The position numbers and the translations under genes are program-made. This document shows positions 36,308 to 44,768 of a DNA stretch of 64,000 nt, piece by piece (position 1 is the first letter of the stretch; every line of letters starts with the position of its first letter). Location: positions 1 to 64,000 of the forward strand of contig JBPCJC010000063.1 of assembly GCA_051005695.1 (NCBI GenBank), given 5' to 3'. The DNA is from JACCTI01 sp051005695 (GTDB lineage: Bacteria; Verrucomicrobiota; Verrucomicrobiia; Chthoniobacterales; UBA10450). A model generated the notes under the pieces. The model made no database searches. It was not told where the DNA came from and worked only from the letters and a program-made list of their open reading frames with translations.

Positions 36308-36723
36308 AAATTCCGCGCGCCCTCGTTCTTTTCGCGCTCTCCGCAATTGCGCTCGCCGGTTGCCAGACGACTGCGACTCATCAGTTCGCCGCGCCGACCG
36401 ATGCCTGGCAAACCCGCACCGGTCAGCTCGCTTACAAGGGCCCACGCATCTCGCTCATCGGCGAGCTGATCGTGCGTTCGTCCACCGACGGCACGATGGA
36501 ATTGAGTTTCACCAAAGGCCCGGGCGTGACCTTGATGCGGATCCGGCAGGACGCGCAATTTGCCAGTGCCGAGGGACCGCTCACCCACGGCCACTGGTCC
36601 GGGCCGGCGGCGAAAGCGCCGGTGCGTTTGCGCGGCTGGTTTGCCTTGCGCGAAAAGATTCTCGCCGGCGAAAAATCCGCGAAGATCACGGCCGGCGCGG
36701 AAAGCTTCCGTCTGCGTTTTTGA
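36304..36723 (+). CDS. lipoprotein in an aryl-polyene-like export operon
   Basis: A 139-residue lipoprotein: signal MKIPRALVLFALSAIALAGC with lipid-accepting Cys20. The mature part (AYKGPRISLIGELIVRSSTDG, LSFTKGPGVTLMRIRQDAQFA) resembles the small DUF3261-like/LolB-like lipoproteins placed between oxidoreductase and exporter genes in aryl-polyene loci. It is translationally coupled to the upstream gene and 48 bases before the MMPL exporter. The family call is tentative. Confidence 0.75.
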   Translation: MKIPRALVLFALSAIALAGCQTTATHQFAAPTDAWQTRTGQLAYKGPRISLIGELIVRSSTDGTMELSFTKGPGVTLMRIRQDAQFASAEGPLTHGHWSGPAAKAPVRLRGWFALREKILAGEKSAKITAGAESFRLRF

Positions 36724-36771
36724 CCGCGGCGGTTTGCGACGCGAACGTCGCGGGCTTCGCCACGATTCGTC

Positions 36772-39267
36772 ATGCCACTTCATTCCACCATCAGCCGATT
36801 CGTCACGCAACGACGCGGTCTGGTCTGGTTAGGCATCGCGCTCATTTCCGCGGTCTCGGGGCTGATTTTGGTGACGCGGATGAAGCTCGACACCGAAGTT
36901 TTAAACCTGCTCCCGAGCGGCTTCCAATCGGTCGAGGGCCTGAAGGTTTACAACCGCGACTTCGCGCAAGTCCGCGAGCTGACGTTCGCGCTCGTTTGCC
37001 AACCCGAAGACGTCGATAAATTGGAAGAATTCGCGCCGCAGTTTGCCGAGTCGCTCCGCGCGCAACCGTGGTCTCGCCGCGTCCTTGCCGGGTCACCGAT
37101 GGAGACGCCGGAAGGCGTGCAGGATTTACACGCCATCGCTGTCCCACTGCTGCTTAACCTCGAGCCCGCGGCCTTCGATGAAACGCTCGCGCTCCTGCAA
37201 CCCGCAAAGATCCAGCAGCGTTTGCGTCGCTTGCACGAAGAGATCGAAGCCGGCTCGCCGCGACCACAAATCGAACTAACCCTCGACCCGTTAGGCGTGG
37301 TCGCACCCGCCTTGAAACCGTTCGCGGGCAATGCCGCGATCGAGGAAGATCAGCCGCTCACTTCGACTGATCGCACGATGCGCGTCTTCCTGCTCGTGAC
37401 CAATCAGCCGAGCATCAGCGCCTTCGATTGCCAGCGCTTGATGAAAGACGTGAACGCCTTTCGCGCGAAAGCGCACCAAGGCTGGACCGGCGGCCCGCTG
37501 GAGATTTTAGTCACCGGCCGGTCCGCCTACGTCGCGGAAATTTCGCTGAGCATGCGGCACGACATTATCATCACCGTGCTCGGTTCGATCGTGCTCGTCG
37601 GCGGAGTTTTTTACATCGGCTTCCGGCGCTGGTTGCCACTCATCGGGATGGGCTTTTCACTGTTGCTTTGTTGCCTCGTCGCGCTCGCCGCGGGCCTGTT
37701 GATTTTCGGCGAGCTCAACATGGTCACGGTTGGTTTCTGCGCGATCCTCATTGGACTCGGGGTGGATTTTGCGATCCTGATTTTCGGCCGTTACCAACAA
37801 GCGCGCGACGATGGTCACGATCATCTCCAGGCCGTCGATCTCGCGATTCAAAATCTCGGGCGCGCGGTCTTCTTCGGCGCCCTAACGACTGCGGTCGGTT
37901 TCCTCGCGCTCCTGCTTAGCGGCTCCGCCGGCTTCACTCAACTCGGCGTTCTCATCGCCATCGGGATTTTCCTCGCCGGCCTTTTTATGATGTCGGTCTT
38001 CTTCCTTTTTCTGCCACGCTCAAGTCATCCGCAGCGGCACGATTGGATCTTTCTCTTCGTGAAAAATTACGTCCGCTGGACCGTGCGGCGACCGGCAATC
38101 ATGCTTTGGATCGCAACCCCGATTCTTCTTTTCCTGAGCGCGATCGCACTCTCTCCGCGCCCGCGGTTGATCTTCGACGCGAGCACAAAATCGATGGAGC
38201 CGAAGTCGAGCGCAGCCGGTTATGCACTGCACACGATCATGGAGAAAATGCCGGCCCGCTGGGAGCCGGCGATCGGGATCGTGCGCTCGGCGAACGAGCA
38301 ACAATTGCACGATTACTGGCAAAAAATCGCCGCGCACTGGAGCGAACTTCAGGCAGCCGGGAAAATTAAAAGCTTCTCCACCCCGGCGGCGCTGGCCCTT
38401 TCACCAAAACGTCTAACGAGTAATCGCGCGAAGCTGCACACGATCGATTTCGCGGCCACGCGCACCGCGCTGCAAAACGCCATCGCCCAGGAAGGTTTCA
38501 GCGCCGAGACCTTCACCTTCGGGTTCAACCTTCTGGATAATCTCGCACGTGTTGCCGATCCGGCGGCGAAGCTTGCCGATTGGCGGACGCAACTTCCAGA
38601 AACCTCGAGCTGGTGGTTTCTGGTCGATCGTTATTTCGCGCACGATCCCCTGCTCTCCACTGGTTTCGTGACCACGAACGAGCCGATCACGACCCAGGTG
38701 CAAAAGGAAATGCTCGCGCACGAACTCCCGGTCGCGGGGGTGCCGATCACGTTGTCCGGCTGGAGTTTTACCCTCACCGATTTGGTGCCGTGGTCGCATC
38801 GGCAATTGATTTTGATCAGCACGATGATGGCAATTTTCGACGCCACTTTGCTGGCGCTGCTCTATCGCGATTGGCGACTCTGGTTGATCCAAATCGCGAC
38901 CCTGGCGATGGCCGTCGCGGCCATGATCGCCTCGATGAAGCTGCTCCAGATCCCGCTGAATTTGCTTAACGTTCTTGCCTTCCGACTCGTCCTCGCGATC
39001 GGCGTCGATTACGGAATTTATGTGCTCCTCGTCTGGCAAAAAGCGAAGGATCTCGAGCACGATGTCGCCGGCGTCGTCAAACCGGTGATCCTCGCCGGCC
39101 TGACTGCGATCGCCGGTTTCGGCTCGCTCGGCTTGGCGAATAATCCAACCCTCGCTGGTCTCGGGATCGCTTGTGCGTTAGGGATATTTTGGAGCCTGGC
39201 TGCGACTGTCTTTTTCACTTTACCGGCGACGGCGGCGGCTGAACCGAAGACCTGGCGCGAAGAATAA
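36772..39267 (+). CDS. MMPL/RND-type exporter
   Basis: An 831-residue transporter with the RND/MMPL two-fold plan: helix 1 (GLVWLGIALISAVSGLILV), a large periplasmic domain, helices 2-6 (IIITVLGSIVLVGGVFYIGF, MVTVGFCAILIGLGVDFAILIFGRY with the intramembrane Asp of the proton relay), then a repeat (FRLVLAIGVDYGIYVLLVWQKAK). It resembles the 'predicted exporter' of aryl-polyene and hopanoid-related clusters, moving lipidic products outward with the proton gradient. Words lie at 37882 and 38413. Confidence 0.88.
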   Translation: MPLHSTISRFVTQRRGLVWLGIALISAVSGLILVTRMKLDTEVLNLLPSGFQSVEGLKVYNRDFAQVRELTFALVCQPEDVDKLEEFAPQFAESLRAQPWSRRVLAGSPMETPEGVQDLHAIAVPLLLNLEPAAFDETLALLQPAKIQQRLRRLHEEIEAGSPRPQIELTLDPLGVVAPALKPFAGNAAIEEDQPLTSTDRTMRVFLLVTNQPSISAFDCQRLMKDVNAFRAKAHQGWTGGPLEILVTGRSAYVAEISLSMRHDIIITVLGSIVLVGGVFYIGFRRWLPLIGMGFSLLLCCLVALAAGLLIFGELNMVTVGFCAILIGLGVDFAILIFGRYQQARDDGHDHLQAVDLAIQNLGRAVFFGALTTAVGFLALLLSGSAGFTQLGVLIAIGIFLAGLFMMSVFFLFLPRSSHPQRHDWIFLFVKNYVRWTVRRPAIMLWIATPILLFLSAIALSPRPRLIFDASTKSMEPKSSAAGYALHTIMEKMPARWEPAIGIVRSANEQQLHDYWQKIAAHWSELQAAGKIKSFSTPAALALSPKRLTSNRAKLHTIDFAATRTALQNAIAQEGFSAETFTFGFNLLDNLARVADPAAKLADWRTQLPETSSWWFLVDRYFAHDPLLSTGFVTTNEPITTQVQKEMLAHELPVAGVPITLSGWSFTLTDLVPWSHRQLILISTMMAIFDATLLALLYRDWRLWLIQIATLAMAVAAMIASMKLLQIPLNLLNVLAFRLVLAIGVDYGIYVLLVWQKAKDLEHDVAGVVKPVILAGLTAIAGFGSLGLANNPTLAGLGIACALGIFWSLAATVFFTLPATAAAEPKTWREE

Positions 39268-39295
39268 CCGGAGACTCACGTCTAACTCACCGACC

Positions 39296-39964
39296 ATGTT
39301 TCGATCACTTTGTTTTTCTCTTCTCTTTTGTCTGCTCGCAGGTCCGCTTCTTCAAGCCGAGCCGCTCGCGCCTAACGACCTCAAGGTTCTGCTCGGGAGG
39401 ATTCGGGAAAAACGCGCGGCCGCCCCGCAAGTGCGCGCGGAGTTTCGCGAAGAGAAAACTCTCCGGATGATGAACAAACCGATCGTCAGCGCGGGCGCGG
39501 TCTGGTTTCAAGCGCCGAATAAATTCCGCCGCGAAGTGAAGGGAAATTCCCCCAGCCTGACGGTCAGCGATGGCAGCCAGCTCTGGATCTATTACCCGAA
39601 ATTTCAATCTGCGGAACACTACTCGTTAGGCAAACATTCGCCCCTCGACGCCGGCATTGCCGCGATCACCGCGAGCCTGAATCTCGAGCGCGTGGAAGAG
39701 ACCTATAACATTGGTGGCGCGCGCGAAGGCAACGGTTACGTCCTCCAACTTGGACCACGGACGCCCTCCATGCGACGCCTGCTGCAACAGTTCACGATCC
39801 ATTTCAACGAAGCCCTGCAGGTCGATCGCACGGAAATGACCCAGCCGAATGGCGACCGCATCCTCACCAGTTATGCAAACGAAAGCCGCGCCCCAATCTC
39901 GCCGGGGTTGTTTGAATTTACTCCGCCGGCCGGCACTGACATCAGCACTCCACTCGGTCGCTAG
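39296..39964 (+). CDS. LolA-like outer-membrane lipoprotein carrier
   Basis: A 222-residue periplasmic protein with a signal peptide (MFRSLCFSLLFCLLAGPLLQA). It has the LolA half-barrel pattern: VRAEFREEKTLRMMNKPIVSAG, NKFRREVKGNSPSLTVSDGSQLWIYYP and GPRTPSMRRLLQQFTIHFNE. It is 28 bases after the MMPL gene. In aryl-polyene operons such a carrier is thought to move the product to the outer membrane; true LolA function is less likely in this context. An in-frame TCG TTA GGC at 39623 encodes Ser-Leu-Gly. Confidence 0.85.
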   Translation: MFRSLCFSLLFCLLAGPLLQAEPLAPNDLKVLLGRIREKRAAAPQVRAEFREEKTLRMMNKPIVSAGAVWFQAPNKFRREVKGNSPSLTVSDGSQLWIYYPKFQSAEHYSLGKHSPLDAGIAAITASLNLERVEETYNIGGAREGNGYVLQLGPRTPSMRRLLQQFTIHFNEALQVDRTEMTQPNGDRILTSYANESRAPISPGLFEFTPPAGTDISTPLGR

Positions 39965-40019
39965 CGCGCGCCGGAAAAACGCCCCGGCCGCTGGCACGAA
40001 AACTTCTCGCAAAAGTCCC

Positions 40020-40367
40020 GTGCGCATTCTCATCGCCGACGACCAAAGGGACGTGGCTGCCGCCTTGGCCGCGCTGGTTTCATCGTCGAACCACGAGGTC
40101 GTGGAAATCGTCGGCAGCGGGCTGGATGCGATTCATGCCTACGCTCGGCACAAGCCCGACGTCGTCCTGATGGACTACTGGATGTCGAAACTTAACGGCG
40201 CCACCGCCTGTCGAAATATTCGCGCGAAAGATCCGCAGGCGCGCATCATTCTCATCTCCGGTTTTGCTTGCGCCGAAACCCCGGAAACCCTGGGCGCGAG
40301 CGCAATTCTACAAAAACCTGTGACCCGCGCGCGCTTGGAAGAAGCGATCGCGAACGCGCTGCGCTAA
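40020..40367 (+). CDS. single-domain response regulator (CheY-like)
   Basis: 115 residues from GTG 40020. It is a REC domain only: RILIADDQ acidic pair, phospho-acceptor Asp in DVVLMDYWM, Thr/Ser position ILISGF and the Lys in AILQKPV. It has no output domain. It is ~60% similar by eye to the regulator at 43132 (shared EVVE-VGSGLDAIH-Y-RH-PDVVLMDY and LNGATACR), so the two are recent paralogues 3 kb apart. No histidine kinase is adjacent. Confidence 0.85.
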   Translation: MRILIADDQRDVAAALAALVSSSNHEVVEIVGSGLDAIHAYARHKPDVVLMDYWMSKLNGATACRNIRAKDPQARIILISGFACAETPETLGASAILQKPVTRARLEEAIANALR

Positions 40368-40481
40368 GCTGTATTACTGGTTTGCTCCAACCGAAAGGTC
40401 GGCGAAAACGTGGTTGCTTTTAGTGGACCGCCACCGGCCCGAGTGGTTGGCGTTTGGTTCCCTGTCGTGACCGAAACCGGC

Positions 40482-40715
40482 CTAGAAACCTTCGCGCTTG
40501 TTCTGCTCGTTAGGTATGGAGCCTTCGATGACCAATAGGAAAGGCTCGACCAGCCCGGCGACGGCATCGTGAAAGACACGCATGAACTCGTCGCCGTTCT
40601 CTCGCGCGAGCACCGGGTTGTGTAACTTGATTTTCGGAACTCCGCGAATCAGGCCGCGCGAAACCCTCGCGGCGCCCCACAGCCGGACCGTGGCCGATTG
40701 GGATCGCTTACCCAA
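40482..40715 (-). pseudogene. relic of a [NiFe]-hydrogenase small subunit, group 1h-like
   Basis: A 77-codon frame. The first ~30 codons are poor, but VPKIKLHNPVLARENGDEFM and EPFLLVIEGSIPNEQNKREGF match the mid-region of high-affinity (group 1h) hydrogenase small subunits, whose sequence continues F-W-A-x-x-G. Here the Trp codon is TAG (40484-40482), followed in frame by GCC GGT TTC GGT (AGFG), so it is a nonsense mutation rather than a natural end. Both the N-terminal Cys cluster and the C-terminal FeS region are missing. No large subunit or maturation gene is near. A dispersed word lies at 40507 inside the relic. Confidence 0.65.
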
Positions 40716-40769
40716 AGCTTAATCGCGCAGCCGTGTGCAAGCGGCCCCGCCGCGGGGAAACGCGCGCGC

Positions 40770-42365
40770 TCAGCCGGATTGTTTTTGGATCGACTCCAAG
40801 ACTTTTCTGGCCGCGTTGTGTCCGGGAATGCCGCTGACCGCGCCGCCGCGGTGGGCGCTGGAGCCGCAGTAAAAGACATTCGCGAATTCGGTTTCTACTC
40901 CCCAGCGGCCGGCGTCGGCGTCAGTTTCCGCAAATGGAAAGGTGGGCGCGTTTTGGAAAATGTTACCGTGATAAAGACCGAGCGCCTCCTCGAGATCGAC
41001 CGGACTCTTACTCTCCACGCAGAGACTGCCGTCGCGCGCCACGGCCAGGCAATCTTCCAGCGGCTCGGCGAGCCATTGGTTTAGCCGGGCGATGAATCTT
41101 TGTTCCGCTTGCGCGCGAACCGCCGCGTTGTTTTTCGCGAATAACTTCCAAGGCGTGTCGAGACCAAACAAAGTCATAGTCTGGAAACCTTGCCCACGTA
41201 ACTCCGGCGCTAGGATGCTGCCATCGGTTAGAGTATGGGTATAAATCTCGCACGGGATTTTTTCCGGTAACTCGCCGGCCGCAGCCTGCGCATAGCTCTG
41301 GTCCATCTCCTCATAACCTTCATCGCAGTGGAACGTTCCGCAGAAGGCCTCGTTAGGCGGATAACCGGTGGCCTTCAATTTCGGCAAACGCCGCAGGAGC
41401 ATATTCATCTTGAAGACCGAGCCTTCATCAGTCGGATCAGGCACGAACGGCGTCCCCCCGTATTTCGCGAGCACGTTCCGGCCGAAATTCACCAGAAGAA
41501 AACGCGCTTCGATTGTTTGCGTCCGCTCATTGGCGGCGAACTCGATCGTTCGCTTGCGCCCTTCTAAGTCGAGCGCTTTCAACTCCACCCCGGTCACGAT
41601 CTCCGCGCCCGCCTCCCGCGCGGCGCGCTCCAGTTCGTTCGCGACCGCCCCCATCCCACCGACTGGCACTTTCCATTCGCCGGTCTTGTTCCCGATCAGA
41701 TGATAAAGAAAACAGCGGTTCTGCAGCAGCGTCGCATCGTGCGGATGAGTGAAGACGCCGATCTTCGCGTCTGTTAAAACCAATCCGCGAACGAGATCGT
41801 TTTCCAGGTAGCGCTCGATCGCGCGCCCCAGCGGTTCCTCCGCTAGGCTGCGCCATGCTTCTCGCGAAATTTCATCCACCTCAAAACGGCGGCGAAACTC
41901 ATCCCGCGAAACCAGCGGCTCCAGCATCGCGTCCCAGGCCTGCTCCGCGAAGACGCGCGCGAGTTGGTAGAAGCGCTTCATCTGCTCGTGCTCGCGGTGA
42001 TTACCGGCGAGCTTAAACATCGACTCGGCGCTAACCGCGTCGGAGACATTGCTTAAGAGCAGCCCGCCATGCTTTCCGTCCTGCACGTAGGGCGTGAACG
42101 AACCGGTCGCGCGCCGGCGTAGCTCAAGTTTCAGCCCAAGGTCGCGAATGATCCTCTCCGGAAACAGACTAACCAGGTAGGAGTAACGCGATAAGCGCGC
42201 CTCATAATCCGGAAAGACCTTTTGCGAAGTCGTCGCGCCGCCGACGTAATCATTCTTCTCCAGGAGCAGCACGCTCAAGCCCGCGCGCGCCAGATAAGCC
42301 GCGGCCACCAAGCCGTTATGGCCCGCGCCGAGAATAACGACGTCATAGTTGCTCCGAAATAGCAT
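40770..42365 (-). CDS. phytoene-desaturase-like FAD/NAD(P) oxidoreductase
   Basis: About 531 residues from ATG 42365 (a TTG at 42398 adds 11). The N-terminal dinucleotide motif VVILGAGHNGLVAAAYLARAG is followed by LLLEKNDYVGGATTSQKVFPDY. The C-terminal FAD motif is NVFYCGSSAHRGGAVSGIPGHNAARKVL. It belongs to the CrtI/PDS-like amine-oxidase-fold family (pyridine nucleotide-disulphide oxidoreductase domain-containing protein 2 type), not necessarily carotenoid-specific. It stands alone on the minus strand. Confidence 0.85.
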   Translation of the reverse strand: MLFRSNYDVVILGAGHNGLVAAAYLARAGLSVLLLEKNDYVGGATTSQKVFPDYEARLSRYSYLVSLFPERIIRDLGLKLELRRRATGSFTPYVQDGKHGGLLLSNVSDAVSAESMFKLAGNHREHEQMKRFYQLARVFAEQAWDAMLEPLVSRDEFRRRFEVDEISREAWRSLAEEPLGRAIERYLENDLVRGLVLTDAKIGVFTHPHDATLLQNRCFLYHLIGNKTGEWKVPVGGMGAVANELERAAREAGAEIVTGVELKALDLEGRKRTIEFAANERTQTIEARFLLVNFGRNVLAKYGGTPFVPDPTDEGSVFKMNMLLRRLPKLKATGYPPNEAFCGTFHCDEGYEEMDQSYAQAAAGELPEKIPCEIYTHTLTDGSILAPELRGQGFQTMTLFGLDTPWKLFAKNNAAVRAQAEQRFIARLNQWLAEPLEDCLAVARDGSLCVESKSPVDLEEALGLYHGNIFQNAPTFPFAETDADAGRWGVETEFANVFYCGSSAHRGGAVSGIPGHNAARKVLESIQKQSG

Positions 42366-42460
42366 CGAGTCCGCTGTCTCTATACCGCTTCCCGGCAATC
42401 TCGCGAGCAGACCTCGCTTTCGCGTCGACTTGTTCCTGCGCCCGACGATACCCTTCTTCC

Positions 42461-42784
42461 GTGAGGCTTGGCTGGATGGGTTTGCTTGCGGTCGTTGGCC
42501 TTGGTCTGTCGGACCTCAAGGCCGCCGACCGCACGATTGAGCCGATCGTCTCGCATATCCCGCGTGCGGCGGTCGATTCCAGCGGACTGGCGACGATCGG
42601 CTACAGCAAACATTTGCACGCTCTGGAAATCCAGTTTCGGGATGGGCTGATTTATCGTTATCTCGAAGTGCCGGTGGTGACTTACCGCGAGCTAGTCTCA
42701 GCCGAATCGAAGGCGCGTTTTTATAACCAACGAATCCGAGGCAAGTATCATTGCCTGCGGGTTAGACCGAAACGCACCCGATGA
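42461..42784 (+). CDS. KTSC domain small protein
   Basis: 107 residues from GTG 42461; ATG 42476 is an alternative start. The N-terminus is hydrophobic (GLLAVVGLGLSDLKA), perhaps an export signal. The rest is a KTSC domain (PF13619): VDSSGLATIGYSKHLHALEI, FRDGLIYRYLEVP and ESKARFYNQRIRGKYHCLRV. KTSC domains occur alone or with lysyl-tRNA synthetase and are poorly understood. The stop overlaps the next start (ATGA, 42781-42784). Confidence 0.85.
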   Translation: MRLGWMGLLAVVGLGLSDLKAADRTIEPIVSHIPRAAVDSSGLATIGYSKHLHALEIQFRDGLIYRYLEVPVVTYRELVSAESKARFYNQRIRGKYHCLRVRPKRTR

Positions 42785-43050
42785 CTATGCCGAAAGTGCG
42801 CCGGCAAATTTTCGTCCTCACCCTCGAGGAGAAAAAGATCGTCGCATGCGTGGTTGGCGCGCTGCTCCTTGGCCTCGCGACCAGGCATTATCGCGCGACC
42901 CATCCGCACCCGCCGCCGGTGTTAACTGCCAAACAGGAGCGCGCGGCAAAATCCGAAGCCCGGGCCGCAGTCGCGAGCTCCCGATCCGCCAATCGCGCGG
43001 CAACTCGCGTCAAACCGGCGCCGTCTCCGGAGCTGGCGGACGACGAGTGA
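42781..43050 (+). CDS. small membrane-anchored protein, unknown
   Basis: 89 residues: a basic N-terminus, one membrane helix (KIVACVVGALLLGLATRHY) and an Ala/Arg/Pro-rich tail. It resembles the anchor part of ComEA-like proteins but has no helix-hairpin-helix, so I do not assign it. It is coupled to the KTSC gene by ATGA overlap. Confidence 0.65.
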   Translation: MTMPKVRRQIFVLTLEEKKIVACVVGALLLGLATRHYRATHPHPPPVLTAKQERAAKSEARAAVASSRSANRAATRVKPAPSPELADDE

Positions 43051-43131
43051 CGATCGCGTTGGCCATTCTTTCAGGACGACTTCGTCCAACAATCCCTGCG
43101 CGTCGCGCGGAATTTGTGACACACTCAACCC

Positions 43132-43509
43132 GTGCGCGTCCTCATAGCCGACGATCAGAAAAGTGTCGGAGTGACTCTCGCGGAATTGGTCGCGCGCTGT
43201 GGCCATGAGGTCGTGGAAGTGGTCGGCTCGGGCTTGGACGCGATCCACGGCTACAGCCGGCATAATCCGGATGTTGTCCTGATGGATTACTCGATGCCGC
43301 GGCTGAACGGCGCCACCGCCTGCCGCATGATCCTGGCGAAGAATCCCGCCGCCAAAATCATTCTCGTTTCGGGCGCGACGGCGGTAAACGATATCGCCGA
43401 CTCGGGCGCAGTGGCGGTGCTGGCGAAGCCGCTCGATTTGGAACGGCTTTACGCCGCGCTTTACGATGCGGGCACTCCGCCGGCCGCCGAAAAATCCGCC
43501 GCCCCTTAA
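43132..43509 (+). CDS. single-domain response regulator (CheY-like)
   Basis: 125 residues from GTG 43132. REC motifs: RVLIADDQ, DVVLMDYSM phospho-acceptor, ILVSGA, VLAKPL. It is a paralogue of 40020-40367. A poly-Ala/Pro tail follows. A dispersed word ACTCGTTAGGG follows its stop by 2 bases, and GGGGGGCGATTTTTTTG just after that may act as a weak terminator. Confidence 0.87.
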   Translation: MRVLIADDQKSVGVTLAELVARCGHEVVEVVGSGLDAIHGYSRHNPDVVLMDYSMPRLNGATACRMILAKNPAAKIILVSGATAVNDIADSGAVAVLAKPLDLERLYAALYDAGTPPAAEKSAAP

Positions 43510-43634
43510 GACTCGTTAGGGGGGCGATTTTTTTGTGCGCGCCACCCTTCCGGCTTTTCCGAAATTGCGCTAACCTGACCGCCAACGTGATCACCGCCCA
43601 TCGATCGAACCAGCGCCAGCGCCCATTCTGAGTC

Positions 43635-44567
43635 ATGCACATTAAAGACATCATGCACGCGGGCGGGCCGACGTTTTCGTTCGAGTTCTTCCCGCCGAAA
43701 ACGCCCGAAGCCGCGGAGAACCTTTACCAGACAATCCGTGAGCTGGAGTCCTACACGCCGCACTTCGTCAGCGTGACCTACGGCGCGGGAGGCTCGACCC
43801 GCGAGCTGACCCACGACCTCGTCGAGCGCATCCAAAACACCACCAAGCTCGACCCAATCCCCCACCTCACCTGCGTCTGCCACAAGCACGACGAGATCGA
43901 GTCGATCCTCGAGCGCTATGCGAAAAATTGCATCGGGAACATTCTCGCGCTCGGCGGCGACCCGCCGCGCGGCTGCGCCTACGATAAGTCCGCCGATGTC
44001 TTCCAACACGCGGTCGACCTTGTAAAATTCATCCGGAAGTTCAACGAATCCGGTGCCCATCCCGATCCGCGCGGCTTCGGCATCGGCGTCGCTGGTTTCC
44101 CCGAAGGCCATCCGGGAACGCCGAATCGCCTCGTCGAAATGGAACATCTGAAAGCGAAGATCGACGCCGGCGCGGATTACATCGTCACCCAGCTTTTCTT
44201 CGATAACCGCGACTTCTACGATTTCCGCGAGCGCTGCGACCTCGCCGGCATCCGCGTCCCAATCATCGCCGGGATCATGCCGATCACCTCCCTGAGCGGC
44301 TGCAAACGTATCGCCGAACTTGCCGGCGGTTCGCGCTTCCCCGCGAAACTTCTGCGCGCCTTACAACGTTGCGGAGACGACCGCAAAATGGTCGAACGCG
44401 TCGGCGTCCACTTCGCCCTCGAGCAATGCCACGACTTGTTAGACAACCACGTCGCCGGGATTCATTTCTACACGCTCAATCGCTCCGACGCCACCCGCAC
44501 CATCTTCGATAGCCTCGGAATTCCGCGACGAGATATCGAGCAGCCAGTCGCCGATGCTACTCGTTAG
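43635..44567 (+). CDS. metF: methylenetetrahydrofolate reductase
   Basis: A 310-residue TIM-barrel flavoenzyme making 5-methyl-THF for methionine synthesis. FSFEFFPPKTPEAAENLYQTI opens the protein, SVTYGAGGSTRELTHDLVERIQ and HLTCVCHKHDEIESIL follow, then NILALGGDPPRG, AGFPEGHPGTPN and DYIVTQLFFDNRDFYDF, all in the canonical order and length. FAD binding is expected. It ends in ACT CGT TAG (44559-44567). No SAM riboswitch is visible in the 125-base leader. Confidence 0.95.
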   Translation: MHIKDIMHAGGPTFSFEFFPPKTPEAAENLYQTIRELESYTPHFVSVTYGAGGSTRELTHDLVERIQNTTKLDPIPHLTCVCHKHDEIESILERYAKNCIGNILALGGDPPRGCAYDKSADVFQHAVDLVKFIRKFNESGAHPDPRGFGIGVAGFPEGHPGTPNRLVEMEHLKAKIDAGADYIVTQLFFDNRDFYDFRERCDLAGIRVPIIAGIMPITSLSGCKRIAELAGGSRFPAKLLRALQRCGDDRKMVERVGVHFALEQCHDLLDNHVAGIHFYTLNRSDATRTIFDSLGIPRRDIEQPVADATR

Positions 44568-44768
44568 GCACGAGGACGTGGTTAGCTTTGGCCTTCGTTT
44601 CCTGGCTCGTGTTGACGATGTCCTGTCTGGAATCGCGCGGGGATTCATTGGAGGCTAGAGTTTGCGAGTCATGTGCTCTGCGCGACAGCGGGCGCGGGGT
44701 GCACTGCGATTTAGCGATGCGGATGGATTTCGCTTTTGGCGGGATCGGCTGCTAAGATTTCCCGCGCG

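Noticed and set aside
43510..43634. SAM or cobalamin riboswitch upstream of metF
   Set aside because: The 125-base leader shows no conserved riboswitch core or expression platform that I can identify.
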